Origin: Pelobacter sp. UBA6812 | GTDB taxonomy: Bacteria; Desulfobacterota; Desulfuromonadia; Desulfuromonadales; Syntrophotaleaceae | Assembly: GCA_002452265.1 (NCBI GenBank) | Contig: DKEW01000066.1 | Location: 1 to 37,204, forward strand | DNA: 37,204 nucleotides | Direction of reading: 5' to 3' | Shown: piece by piece, positions 8,100 to 16,679 of the stretch | How the letters are laid out: every line of letters starts with the position of its first letter | Numbering within the stretch: the first letter of the stretch is position 1 | The notes under the pieces: model-generated | Databases searched by the model: none | Seen by the model: the letters and a program-made list of their open reading frames with translations, nothing else | Told to the model about the DNA's origin: nothing | Program-made: the position numbers and the translations under genes

Positions 8100-8774
8100 T
8101 CAACCGTTTTCTGCCAAATCCCGCACATGGTGCATTAAATCGACAAACATTTGTTCAGTGATACGTCCTGTATTTACATTGTATCTACTGGTGTGATAAC
8201 AGGCGACCACCCAGACTCCATTCGACAATTGGTAACTTGCCCCGTGACCAAAGGGGAAATCTCGAAGCCGCCGGATAATAGCATGCTCCAGACATAAGCG
8301 CATATAACTGTCAAACGCTCCTCGCCCCAAAGTCACAACCACCTTAATATTGGGCAAACGGCTTTGTTCAGCGATCAGATAGGGGCGGCAGTGATTGAAC
8401 TCCGAAGTCAGAGGCTTGTTCTGGGGAGGCACACATTTGACAGCATTACTGATATAAAGATCCGTTAGTGTCAATCCATCATCGATACTGCATGCATCCT
8501 GCCGACTGGCAAACCCGGTGGAATGAAGCAGCGGATACATGAAATCACCGGCACCATCTCCGGTAAAAGGCCTGCCTGTACGATTTGCCCCGTGTGCTCC
8601 AGGCGCCAGGCCTATTAAAAAGATTCGCGCTTGAAGATCCCCGAACCCTGGAACCGGCCGATTCCAATATTCACTGCGATTTCGACCTTTGGCTGGTGCG
8701 AGACTCCCAAGATAATCCACCAGGCGCGAACATTTAGCACAAGACGGCAGTGTCTCCAGAGAGTAATCCGTCAC
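8100..8774 (-). CDS. Uracil-DNA glycosylase, family 5 (UDGb-type), Fe-S
   Basis: 224 aa. Four cysteines in the family 4/5 pattern (C12, C15, C114, C129) should ligate a 4Fe-4S cluster. Motif A is GLAPGAHG (55-62) followed by ANRTGRPFTGD, and the late motif is YHTSRYNVNTGR (193-204). This is the family 5 style, with no polar catalytic residue in motif A, whereas family 4 has GEAPG. Family 5 enzymes remove uracil and also hypoxanthine or other deaminated bases, starting base excision repair. The GTG start overlaps the helicase stop (GTGA). The usual Pro of the HPS-type loop is Thr here. Confidence 0.9.
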   Translation of the reverse strand: MTDYSLETLPSCAKCSRLVDYLGSLAPAKGRNRSEYWNRPVPGFGDLQARIFLIGLAPGAHGANRTGRPFTGDGAGDFMYPLLHSTGFASRQDACSIDDGLTLTDLYISNAVKCVPPQNKPLTSEFNHCRPYLIAEQSRLPNIKVVVTLGRGAFDSYMRLCLEHAIIRRLRDFPFGHGASYQLSNGVWVVACYHTSRYNVNTGRITEQMFVDLMHHVRDLAENG

Positions 8775-10072
8775 GGCGTTTCTTTCCCGATTTTGCTTTC
8801 GGATGAAGCGCTCTTGGTACGGCGGCGTGGTTTGCGACGACGGGGCGGGGATTCTTTGGATTTACTACCAGGGCTCGCGGCTGAAGTGCGCCCACGGACC
8901 ACCTTTTTTGGAGGCCGGAATGACTTGTACTGATGGCAAAAGTCACTGTCTTCAGGGAACACGGCAGGGATTCGATGCCCGATATAATCCTCGATATCCG
9001 CCAGATAAAAGACCAGGTCCTCATCGGCAAAACTAATGGCCTTGCCAGTAGCACCGGCGCGCGCTGTACGGCCTATGCGATGCACATAATCTTCGCGATC
9101 CTGAGGCAGGTCATAGTTGATAACATGCGTCACTCCATCGACATGGATACCTCTCGAAGCAACATCGGTTCCCACCAGAAAGTGGATATGCCCTTCTTTG
9201 AAATCATTCAGGATACGCATGCGTTTTTTCTGCGGGATATCCCCCGATATCAAAGCCGCCTTAAAACCATTAGCCTGCAGACGACCTTCCAGATATTCGG
9301 CTTCGCGCTTGGTATTGACAAACAACATCACGCACTGCGCCTGTTCTTTTTTCATTAGCCCCATCAGCAATGCGAATTTTTCCCGCCGAGCGACATGATA
9401 AAGAACTTCTTCGACTTGCGCGGCGGTAACGTTCTGCGGGGTAACCTTGACCTTCTCGGTCATGTCCATGAATTCGTAGGCCAACTCCATAACCCGGTGA
9501 GACAAGGTGGCCGAAAACAGCATGGTTTGGCGCCGATCAAACGCCGGCAATTTGCGAATGATATACCGCAAATCACGAATAAAACCCATATCGAACATGC
9601 GGTCCGCTTCATCTATGACCAAGGCCTCAATACTGGCCAGAGATACAGCGCCCTGCTTGACGTAATCGATCAGCCGCCCCGGGGTGGCAATAACGATATC
9701 GACTCCGGACTGCAACGCCTGACGCTGCTTTTCATAATCGATTCCGCCAAAAATAGGTTGGATTTTAAAATCGCAAAAGCGCCCCAGGCCTTCGGCATCC
9801 TCAGCTATTTGCACAACCAACTCACGAGTTGGCGCCAGAATCAACGCCCGCGGCGCAATCCCCTTAGATTGTGGATCTCTTATCAATCTCGTAAATAAAG
9901 AGATTAAAAAAGCTGCGGTCTTGCCGGTACCGGTTTGTGCCTGGGCAGCGACATCCTTACGCTCCAGTGCCAAGGGGATCGACTGTTCCTGAACGGGCGT
10001 GAGCGTAGTGAATCCCACGGCATCGATGCCTCGCTGGACTTCAACGGGCAGGTTCAGTTCGGAAAATTTCAT
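8771..10072 (-). CDS. rhlB: DEAD-box ATP-dependent RNA helicase, RhlB-like
   Basis: 433 aa. All core motifs are present: Q-motif around TPVQEQSIP, AQTGTGKT (45-52), PTREL, DEAD (154-157), SAT (187-189), ASRG and HRIGRTARAG. The segments GRLIDYVKQ, DEADRMFDMGFIRDLRYI and IEDYIGHRIP resemble E. coli RhlB, the degradosome helicase. RhlE is the main alternative, so the symbol is tentative. A strongly basic Arg/Lys/Ser-rich tail (about 385-433) is typical for RNA binding. The start ATG has a modest TAGGA site. A 187-nt gap separates it from trpF, with no gene and no convincing terminator. Its stop overlaps the glycosylase start. Confidence 0.92.
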   Translation of the reverse strand: MKFSELNLPVEVQRGIDAVGFTTLTPVQEQSIPLALERKDVAAQAQTGTGKTAAFLISLFTRLIRDPQSKGIAPRALILAPTRELVVQIAEDAEGLGRFCDFKIQPIFGGIDYEKQRQALQSGVDIVIATPGRLIDYVKQGAVSLASIEALVIDEADRMFDMGFIRDLRYIIRKLPAFDRRQTMLFSATLSHRVMELAYEFMDMTEKVKVTPQNVTAAQVEEVLYHVARREKFALLMGLMKKEQAQCVMLFVNTKREAEYLEGRLQANGFKAALISGDIPQKKRMRILNDFKEGHIHFLVGTDVASRGIHVDGVTHVINYDLPQDREDYVHRIGRTARAGATGKAISFADEDLVFYLADIEDYIGHRIPAVFPEDSDFCHQYKSFRPPKKVVRGRTSAASPGSKSKESPPRRRKPRRRTKSASSESKIGKETP

Positions 10073-10259
10073 ATGAGTTCCTATGGTATGCTTCGTGCCA
10101 GGGCCAAAGAAGATCGTCCTCTTTTCCCCACGGCAAGAAAGCTGCCTTGAGGGTTATCCATGGGGCAAAAAGCGAGATTGAAACATACGGCGATGCGGCG
10201 TCATGGTGCTATGAAAACCACCACACTTGAGGCATGCGACTGAGCTTCACAACCGATCT

Positions 10260-10886
10260 TCAGGCCAGAACCCCCTTTGCGTTGCGAACAAAAGCAGCGA
10301 CTTTGTCGGGATCCTTACGCCCAGGCGCACTTTCAACTCCGCTTGATACATCAACAGCATAAGGCCGGACTTGCCGCACTGCATCAGCTACGCAACCGGG
10401 CTCCAGCCCGCCTGCCAGGATGGTCGTTCGTTCGCGGGCGACCTCGGCGGCCAGTTCCCAATCACAACGATGTCCGGTGCCCCCGAACTGATCCGGTACC
10501 CAAGCGTCCAGCAACACAGCACACACAGGGTAGCGATCCATACCATCCAAGCTCCCTGCATCACGCAGGCGTAGTGCCTTAACAACCCTGTATGGGAACA
10601 AACCCTGGCACACTTGAGGGGGTTCGTCACCGTGCAACTGAATGACATCCAGGTGGCAAAAATCGGCCACCTTGCGAATTTCTTCCGCAGACTGATTGAC
10701 AAATAAGCCAACGGTCGTTACAAACGGTGGCAATTGCCCCACAATGTCATGCACCTGCTCAGGACTGACCCAGCGGGGGCTGCCGGGGTAAAACACAAAT
10801 CCCAGCGCATCCGCCCCACATCGTACCGCATGCAAGGCGTCCTCAAGATTTGTAATGCCGCAAATTTTAACTCTGGGTATAATCAT
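10260..10886 (-). CDS. trpF: Phosphoribosylanthranilate isomerase
   Basis: 208 aa TIM barrel. It performs the Amadori rearrangement of PRA to CdRP. The N-terminal VKICGIT supplies the catalytic cysteine (C9), and LLDAW the catalytic aspartate (D127). Phosphate-binding loops AGGLEP and VDVSSGVES are intact. There is a 130-nt gap upstream to trpC, unusual within this otherwise tight operon, and no clear Shine-Dalgarno before the ATG. A separate promoter or reduced expression is possible. It is the last trp gene here, since trpB and trpA do not follow. Confidence 0.96.
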   Translation of the reverse strand: MIIPRVKICGITNLEDALHAVRCGADALGFVFYPGSPRWVSPEQVHDIVGQLPPFVTTVGLFVNQSAEEIRKVADFCHLDVIQLHGDEPPQVCQGLFPYRVVKALRLRDAGSLDGMDRYPVCAVLLDAWVPDQFGGTGHRCDWELAAEVARERTTILAGGLEPGCVADAVRQVRPYAVDVSSGVESAPGRKDPDKVAAFVRNAKGVLA

Positions 10887-11016
10887 AACATGCTTGGTAT
10901 CCGAGGCAGATACTACAAATCAGGCATTCTATCGACAAAGACAACGACACTCCCCTTCCGCACCAGATAGCGAATATTGCCACCGGCTTAATGAGAATCG
11001 ATGGCGCGAAAGACGG

Positions 11017-11823
11017 TTACGATGCAGCGCAGGAAGGACCCTGCTTGCCAAGCAGCAGGGACAGTTTCCCCACGATATCCTCTTCCCGCACAAGACTCTC
11101 TCCGATCAAAAAAGCACCGGCGCCAGCCTTCTGCAAGCGGCAAATGTCTTGCCGTGTACGGATACCACTTTCCGCGACCACAAGACGGTCAGTAGGGATC
11201 AGCGGAAGAAGTCGTTCCGTTACAGCAAGATCGGTATGGAATGTTTTCAGATTGCGATTATTTATACCAAGCATGGGGGTCGATACTCGTAGCGCCCTCT
11301 CCAGTTCCTCTTCGTCGTGAACTTCGAGCAAAACGTCCATCTGAAGTTCACCCGCCAAACCCGCCAGATCACTAAGAACTTCATCCTCCAGAGCTGCAGC
11401 AATCAACAAAACAGCATCAGCCCCAAAGACTCGCGCTTCATAAACCTGATAAGGGTCAACGATGAACTCCTTGCGCAATAATGGCAGATCGACCTCTTGC
11501 CGTATAGCTGTCAGATACTCGAGGCGGCCATGAAAAAACCGCTCATCCGTAAGAACCGACAGACAGGCTGCACCGGCGCGACTGTAGCAGCGTGCGATAT
11601 CCAAAGGATCGAAGTCGGAACGTATGATTCCCTTGGATGGCGAGCCTTTTTTAACCTCGGCGATGACCGCCGTGCCATCCTTTCCATGACTTCGCAAAGC
11701 CTCCGTAAAGGGGCGAATAATACCGCCATCGGATAAGCGAGCCTTTAACTCCGTAAGAGGCAGAACCTGTTTGGCAGCTTGGACTTCAAGGCTTTTATGT
11801 TTAAGTATTTCATCGAGTATCAC
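11017..11823 (-). CDS. trpC: Indole-3-glycerol phosphate synthase
   Basis: 268 aa TIM barrel that converts CdRP to indole-3-glycerol phosphate. The family blocks VIAEVKKGSPSKG (catalytic lysine region), LLRKEFI, DAVLLIAA, LGINNRNL and AESGI are all present. It is monofunctional: TrpF is a separate downstream gene rather than a fusion as in E. coli. The GTG start lies in a GTGA overlap with the trpD stop, so translation is probably coupled. Confidence 0.97.
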   Translation of the reverse strand: MILDEILKHKSLEVQAAKQVLPLTELKARLSDGGIIRPFTEALRSHGKDGTAVIAEVKKGSPSKGIIRSDFDPLDIARCYSRAGAACLSVLTDERFFHGRLEYLTAIRQEVDLPLLRKEFIVDPYQVYEARVFGADAVLLIAAALEDEVLSDLAGLAGELQMDVLLEVHDEEELERALRVSTPMLGINNRNLKTFHTDLAVTERLLPLIPTDRLVVAESGIRTRQDICRLQKAGAGAFLIGESLVREEDIVGKLSLLLGKQGPSCAAS

Positions 11824-12878
11824 TGCTGAGTCATCCTGATCAATGCGTTTAATTTGGCCAAAGCACGCCCATCATCGAGGGCCTTGGCAGCGGTTTCCAG
11901 TCCCAACTCGATGTTATCAACCGCACCGGCAGCCACGAGCGCAAAAGCGCTGTTGAGTAATACAATGTCACGACGAGGGCCTTTTTCCCCATTGAGTATC
12001 GCGTGAACCAGTTGCGCATTGCAATGAGCATCGCCACCGGCCAGGTCCTCAAGGCGGCAGCGAGTGAAACCAAAATCCTCTGGCTCGACCGTCGTAAGCT
12101 GATAGGCACCATTACGGATGTCAGCCACCCTGGTCGGAGCCGTGAGGGTCACCTCGTCCATACCGTCCATACCGTGCACCACGAATCCGCGTCGACAACC
12201 GAGCCGACAAAGAACATCTGCAAGAGTAGCGACAAGATCTTCGCGATAAACACCCAACACTTGTCGATCCGCACCTGCGGGATTGGTTAGGGGGCCAAGG
12301 ATATTAAAGATGGTGCGGATCCCTATTTCACGCCGAGGGCCGATGGCATGCCGCATGGCACCGTGTAAAGCGGGGGCGAAAAGGAACCCAATACCTTCTT
12401 CAGCTATGCAGTGTTCAACCCTATTTACACTGATATCGAGATTAACGCCAAGGGCTTCAAGCACATCCGCACTGCCGCACATCGAAGAAATACTGCGGTT
12501 GCCGTGCTTGGCCACCTTGACCCCGCAAGCCGCCACGACAAACGCGACCGTGGTTGAAATATTAAAGGACTTAGTTCCGCTTCCACCGGTCCCGCAAGTA
12601 TCAAGAACCGCAGACATGGTCTCTTGATCAAGATTAATATCTTCGCGATCCATATCCAGGACGCAACCGACCTTGACAGGAGTGACCCGATCACGCATAA
12701 CCCTGGCAGCTCCGGTGATTTCGTCGACGGTTTCACCCTTCATACGCAAAGCTACGATAAAAGCCGCGATTTGCGCAGGAGTCGCCTCACCACCCATGAT
12801 CTGGTTCATCACCTCGATCATGGCAGATTCACTGAGGTTTTTCCCGTCCACTACACGGGCAATGGCCTGCTTAATCAT
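11820..12878 (-). CDS. trpD: Anthranilate phosphoribosyltransferase
   Basis: 352 aa with the start at the ATG giving MIKQAIARVV. It joins PRPP to anthranilate. The PRPP loop is GTGGSGTKSFN (96-106), followed by KHGNRS and the anthranilate-site region ALHGAMRHAIGPR. A frame open to 12899 begins with two GTG codons lacking a ribosome site, while the internal ATG has GGAAAGG at 6 nt and matches family N-termini, so I use the shorter form. About 15 extra residues (roughly 71-90, acidic) lie just before the PRPP loop compared with minimal TrpD proteins. Confidence 0.95.
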   Translation of the reverse strand: MIKQAIARVVDGKNLSESAMIEVMNQIMGGEATPAQIAAFIVALRMKGETVDEITGAARVMRDRVTPVKVGCVLDMDREDINLDQETMSAVLDTCGTGGSGTKSFNISTTVAFVVAACGVKVAKHGNRSISSMCGSADVLEALGVNLDISVNRVEHCIAEEGIGFLFAPALHGAMRHAIGPRREIGIRTIFNILGPLTNPAGADRQVLGVYREDLVATLADVLCRLGCRRGFVVHGMDGMDEVTLTAPTRVADIRNGAYQLTTVEPEDFGFTRCRLEDLAGGDAHCNAQLVHAILNGEKGPRRDIVLLNSAFALVAAGAVDNIELGLETAAKALDDGRALAKLNALIRMTQQ

Positions 12879-12902
12879 ATCCAACCTTTCCGACACCACG
12901 CG

Positions 12903-13469
12903 TCAACCCAAATGGAGAAAATTGCGCAACAGAGCTTTGCCAGCTATCGTTAAAATGGATTCGGGATGAAACTGTACGCCCCAAAGAGGCAACTGCCTAT
13001 GGCGAAGCCCCATGATCTCACCGTCTTCTGTCCAAGCAGTGACTTCAAGGCAGGCAGGAAAGGTATTGCGTTCAATGACCAGGGAATGATAGCGAGTCGC
13101 ATCGAAAGGATTAGGCAGTCCCTCAAACAATTCCCGTCCATTATGGTGAATGGGACTCGTCTTACCGTGCATAAGGGAAGCTGCCCTGACAATCTCCCCA
13201 CCAAAAGCATAGCCGATGGACTGATGGCCAAGACAAACCCCAAGAATCGGCAATTTGCCTGACAGTTGTTTGATAGCCTCAACCGAAATCCCGGCTTCCT
13301 TTGGGGAACAAGGACCTGGAGATACGACGAGACGAGAGGGAGCCCGCTCCAAAATTCCGTCAATATCGATCTGGTCGTTACGGTAAACCTCGACCTCTTC
13401 CCCAAGCTCGGCGAAATATTGCACAAGATTGTATGTGAAAGAATCATAGTTGTCGATCATCAGCAACAT
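12903..13469 (-). CDS. trpG: Anthranilate synthase, glutamine amidotransferase subunit
   Basis: 188 aa class I glutamine amidotransferase. The triad is C79 in GVCLGHQ, H168 and E170 in VQFHPES. It supplies ammonia to TrpE. PabA of the folate pathway is nearly identical in sequence and TrpG can serve both; position between trpE and trpD argues for tryptophan. The ATG giving MLLMIDNYDSFTYN begins 1 nt after the trpE stop. A longer in-frame ATG at 13499 would overlap trpE by 29 nt and adds residues not typical of the family, so it is rejected. Confidence 0.96.
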   Translation of the reverse strand: MLLMIDNYDSFTYNLVQYFAELGEEVEVYRNDQIDIDGILERAPSRLVVSPGPCSPKEAGISVEAIKQLSGKLPILGVCLGHQSIGYAFGGEIVRAASLMHGKTSPIHHNGRELFEGLPNPFDATRYHSLVIERNTFPACLEVTAWTEDGEIMGLRHRQLPLWGVQFHPESILTIAGKALLRNFLHLG

Positions 13470-13470
13470 A

Positions 13471-14955
13471 TCAGTCCAACCCCTTACAAGCCATTTCAAC
13501 GGCTTTCATGGCACCACGTGCCTTATTCAAGGTTTCCACATATTCGGACTCAGGATCGGAATCTGCAACGATACCAGCACCCGCCTGCAGATGTATCGCC
13601 CCATTATGAACAACCAAGGTACGAATAGCGATGGCCATATCCATATTTCCAGAGAAAGAAAAATAGCCAACCGCGCCGCCGTAAATTTCACGTTTGGAGG
13701 GTTCGAGTTCCTCGATAATCTGCATGGCACGGATTTTAGGCGCTCCACTAAGTGTTCCGGCAGGAAAGGTGGCCTCAAGGACATCAAAAGAATCGATATC
13801 ATCCGCTATCTGTCCCCGAACATTGGAGACGATATGCATGACGTGTGAATATTTTTCGATAACTTTCAATTCGCTGACTTCGACCGTTCCGATACGGCAA
13901 ACCCGACCCAAATCATTACGCCCAAGATCAACCAGCATGATATGCTCCGCTAACTCTTTGGGATCGGCCAACAACTCTTTTTCCAAAGCCGCGTCTTCAA
14001 CAGCAGTACGTCCTCGAGGACGCGTACCGGCGATCGGCCGGACCTCAACCAATTCTTCTTCCTTGCGCACGAGAACCTCGGGTGAAGCGCCAACAACAAG
14101 AGTCTCACCAAAACGTAAAAAAAACATATAGGGAGAAGGGTTAAGTGTTCTCAAGGCTCGATAGATATCAAAAGGATCACAGTTACCAAGCAACCCTGAA
14201 AAACGTTGAGAAAGAACAACTTGAATAATATCACCCGATTTAACGTACTCTTTGCATTGTTCAACGGCAGCCATGAACTCTTCACGACTGTAATTGGAAG
14301 AAAAGTCTACAGAAGCGTTCCTCTGCGAAACGGATACCATTTCAGGCAAGGGGCGCCGTAATTTTGCAACCAGGTCATCAATTGCTTCAACGCCTTTATG
14401 GTAAGCACTGATCGGACAAGTTCCCTCTTCCACATGAACATTACAAACGACCTTAATAACCTGCCGGATATTATCAAAAATGAGGAGTTTTTCTGTAAGG
14501 ATAAAACAAGCATCGTAGGTACCGATGTTACGTTCATTAGTATCAGGCAGTCGTTCGAAATAACGTACGGTATCATAACCACAATACCCGACCATCCCGC
14601 CAAAGAACCGGGGCAAACCATCAACGGGCACTAGCCTGTATTTCTGAAGCAAACCACGTAATATTTCAAGCGGTTGATCGGAACGACCTGAATCGATCAG
14701 TTCTCCACTGTCAAGCAACTCCCACTGCTGCCCACGACAACGGAAAATTTTGCTAGGGCCACTACCTAAGAAGGAATAACGTGCCCATTTTTCGCCACCA
14801 GCTATACTTTCGAGTAAAAAGGCCGTTTGTTTATCATCTATTTTCCTAAAAGCCGATACAGGGGTTTCCATATCTGCAAGTATTTCCCGATAAACGGGAA
14901 TGAGATTACCCTGCGTAGCCAAATCACGGAATTCATCAAGTCTAGGATAGTACAT
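13471..14955 (-). CDS. trpE: Anthranilate synthase, component I
   Basis: 494 aa. It converts chorismate to anthranilate with TrpG, the first committed step to tryptophan. The N-terminal domain carries FLLES (46-50), the site where tryptophan binds for feedback inhibition. The chorismate-binding C-terminal domain has GDIIQVVLSQRF, SPEVLVR, IAGTRPRG, LVDLGRNDLGRV and FPAGTLSGAPK. Presence of LLES favours TrpE over PabB. The ATG is preceded by GGAGGGGG. It is the first trp gene and begins 73 nt after the T-run of the ribosomal-operon terminator, so regulation must act at its short promoter region or by feedback. Confidence 0.97.
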   Translation of the reverse strand: MYYPRLDEFRDLATQGNLIPVYREILADMETPVSAFRKIDDKQTAFLLESIAGGEKWARYSFLGSGPSKIFRCRGQQWELLDSGELIDSGRSDQPLEILRGLLQKYRLVPVDGLPRFFGGMVGYCGYDTVRYFERLPDTNERNIGTYDACFILTEKLLIFDNIRQVIKVVCNVHVEEGTCPISAYHKGVEAIDDLVAKLRRPLPEMVSVSQRNASVDFSSNYSREEFMAAVEQCKEYVKSGDIIQVVLSQRFSGLLGNCDPFDIYRALRTLNPSPYMFFLRFGETLVVGASPEVLVRKEEELVEVRPIAGTRPRGRTAVEDAALEKELLADPKELAEHIMLVDLGRNDLGRVCRIGTVEVSELKVIEKYSHVMHIVSNVRGQIADDIDSFDVLEATFPAGTLSGAPKIRAMQIIEELEPSKREIYGGAVGYFSFSGNMDMAIAIRTLVVHNGAIHLQAGAGIVADSDPESEYVETLNKARGAMKAVEMACKGLD

Positions 14956-14980
14956 GCCCCCTCCAAAAGTCGAAGTTTAC

Positions 14981-15010
14981 AAATTAGCACGCCACCATCA
15001 GACCGGTCAA
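14981..15010 (-). promoter_or_regulatory. Weak candidate trpE promoter
   Basis: Minus-strand TTGACC (15005-15010) and TAATTT (14981-14986) are 18 nt apart, in the 73-nt stretch between the terminator and trpE. The -35 matches five of six positions; the -10 is poor. A start near 14974 would leave a leader of about 20 nt, too short for an attenuator. Readthrough from rplQ is the alternative source of transcripts. Confidence 0.3.
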
Positions 15011-15028
15011 GACGACTTGATTTATCGC

Positions 15029-15062
15029 AAAAAAAAAAGGCAAGGAACGTAGTCCTTGCCTT
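15029..15062 (-). terminator. Rho-independent terminator of the ribosomal superoperon
   Basis: Minus-strand hairpin with a perfect 10-bp stem AAGGCAAGGA/TCCTTGCCTT (15053-15062 pairing with 15037-15046) and a 6-nt loop, followed by an uninterrupted T-run (15029-15038, partly within the stem foot). It lies 37 nt past the rplQ stop and cleanly divides translation genes from trpE. Confidence 0.95.
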
Positions 15063-15099
15063 CTCTTTATTCTAAAGTCTATCGGTTGCCCAATACCCC

Positions 15100-15579
15100 T
15101 TATTCTGCTTGGTCCGAATCGGATGCTACTTCTACTGCTTCCGAAGCTTCTTTGACGGGCTCTTCAGCAGTAACAGATTCAACAACCTCTTTTTCTGCTA
15201 CTTTTCTCACCCGAGGAGTAAATTCCTCCTCAACAAGCTCAATAATGACTTGGGAAGCATTATCCCCAAGACGATTAGCAAGTTTGATGATGCGAGTATA
15301 TCCACCCGGACGGTCCTTATAGCGGGGACCAATAAGCTCAAAAAGTTTTCCGACAACCTTGCGATCGCGAATAACCTTGATAGCTTGACGACGAGCATGC
15401 AAATCGCCTCTCTTGCCAAAGGTAATCATACGATCAACAACCTTGCGAAGCTCTTTAGCCCGCGCGTCGGTAGTTGTTATCTTTTCATGCTCGAGCAGGG
15501 AAGTCACCATATTACGCATCATAGCCGCGCGATGACTGGAATTGCGCCCGAGCTTTCTCCCGGATTTATTGTGACGCAT
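15100..15579 (-). CDS. rplQ: 50S ribosomal protein L17
   Basis: 159 aa. The conserved L17 core (1 to about 118; MRHNKSGRKLGRNSSHR, DLHARRQA, GGYTRI) is followed by a roughly 40-residue acidic tail rich in Glu, Ala, Val and Ser. Minimal bacterial L17 proteins end near residue 120, so the tail is an extension. L17 sits near the peptide exit tunnel. AAAGGA precedes the ATG. It is the last gene of the superoperon, 41 nt after rpoA, and is followed by a strong terminator. Confidence 0.97.
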   Translation of the reverse strand: MRHNKSGRKLGRNSSHRAAMMRNMVTSLLEHEKITTTDARAKELRKVVDRMITFGKRGDLHARRQAIKVIRDRKVVGKLFELIGPRYKDRPGGYTRIIKLANRLGDNASQVIIELVEEEFTPRVRKVAEKEVVESVTAEEPVKEASEAVEVASDSDQAE

Positions 15580-15620
15580 GATACAACGGTCCTTTCTTTA
15601 TGAAAACGTGACCTTGGCCG

Positions 15621-16637
15621 TCAGAGGTCCTCTTTCCCTTCCTGAATCATTTTAAGATATTCAGGATCTGGAAAATTGTCGATTAGCATTCCAAGAGAAA
15701 GCCCCATCTCAGCCAGGATATCCTTAATCTCGTTCAAAGATTTCCGCCCGAAATTCTGAGTCTTCAGCATTTCAGCTTCGGACCGCTGCACAAGATCGCC
15801 TATAAGATGAATATTAGCGTTCTTAAGACAGTTGGCACTTCTCACGGACAGTTCCAACTCTTCGACCGAGCGATACAGATTTTCGTTAATCTTCCGGCTC
15901 TCTTCGCTCTCTTCCTCAACTACCGTTTCAGTCTCCTCATCGAAGTTGATGAAGATCTGTAATTGTTGTTTCAGAATTTTGGCCGCATATGCAACTGCAT
16001 CATCGGGACGAACACTACCATCAGTGACAACTTCAAGAATGAGCTTATCAAAGTCGGTAATCTGCCCCACACGCGCATTGGTAACCGTGAAATTAACCTT
16101 CTTAATAGGCGAAAAGAGCGCATCAATAGGAATCGTCCCAACGGGCGCCTTGTCATCTCTGTTACGATCGGCGGGCACATAACCCTTGCCCATAGCCACA
16201 ACCATATCTATCTCAAGGTCCGCATCTTTTCCACAGGTCAAAACGTGATGGTCAGGGTTGAGTACGTCCACATGAGAATCCGTGATAATGTCACCAGCAG
16301 TGATAACGCCAGCGCCTTTCTTCACGATCCGAATGTTACGACTGTCAGAACCATGCAGTTTGAGCAATACCCCCTTGAGGTTCAGGATAATATCAGTCAC
16401 ATCCTCAGTAACGCCGGGAATGTTTGAAAATTCGTGCAACACCCCCTTGACTCGCACCGAAGTTATAGCTGCACCCTGCAGTGAAGACAACAGTACGCGC
16501 CGTAACGAATTACCCAAGGTGGTACCGAACCCACGCTCAAACGGCTCGGCCATGAACTTGCCATAAGTGCCTGACAAGGAGTCCGCATCAACCTGGAGGC
16601 GCTTAGGCTTGATCAGGTCTCTCCAGTTTTTGTACAT
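15621..16637 (-). CDS. rpoA: DNA-directed RNA polymerase alpha subunit
   Basis: 338 aa. The N-terminal assembly domain (about 1-230) includes EPFERGFGTTLGNSLRRVLLSSLQG, which the family uses for dimerisation and contacts with beta and beta'. An acidic linker (EETETVVEEESEES) leads to the C-terminal domain (about 255-330) with ELELSVRSANCLKN, which binds UP elements and activators. GGAGG precedes the ATG. It lies between rpsD and rplQ as in the classical alpha operon. Confidence 0.98.
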   Translation of the reverse strand: MYKNWRDLIKPKRLQVDADSLSGTYGKFMAEPFERGFGTTLGNSLRRVLLSSLQGAAITSVRVKGVLHEFSNIPGVTEDVTDIILNLKGVLLKLHGSDSRNIRIVKKGAGVITAGDIITDSHVDVLNPDHHVLTCGKDADLEIDMVVAMGKGYVPADRNRDDKAPVGTIPIDALFSPIKKVNFTVTNARVGQITDFDKLILEVVTDGSVRPDDAVAYAAKILKQQLQIFINFDEETETVVEEESEESRKINENLYRSVEELELSVRSANCLKNANIHLIGDLVQRSEAEMLKTQNFGRKSLNEIKDILAEMGLSLGMLIDNFPDPEYLKMIQEGKEDL

Positions 16638-16679
16638 TCACATCCTCCATGATGAGGTAGCTGCAACCACAAGTGACTA

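Noticed and set aside
12879..12899. TrpD start at the GTG-GTG pair
   Set aside because: No ribosome site before it, whereas the ATG seven codons later has GGAAAGG at 6 nt and fits family N-termini.
13470..13499. Longer TrpG start at 13499
   Set aside because: It would overlap trpE by 29 nt and add residues not found in the family; the ATG next to the trpE stop matches.
14956..15028. trp attenuator or leader peptide
   Set aside because: Only 73 nt, no Trp-rich short frame, and the only terminator hairpin there belongs to the rplQ end.
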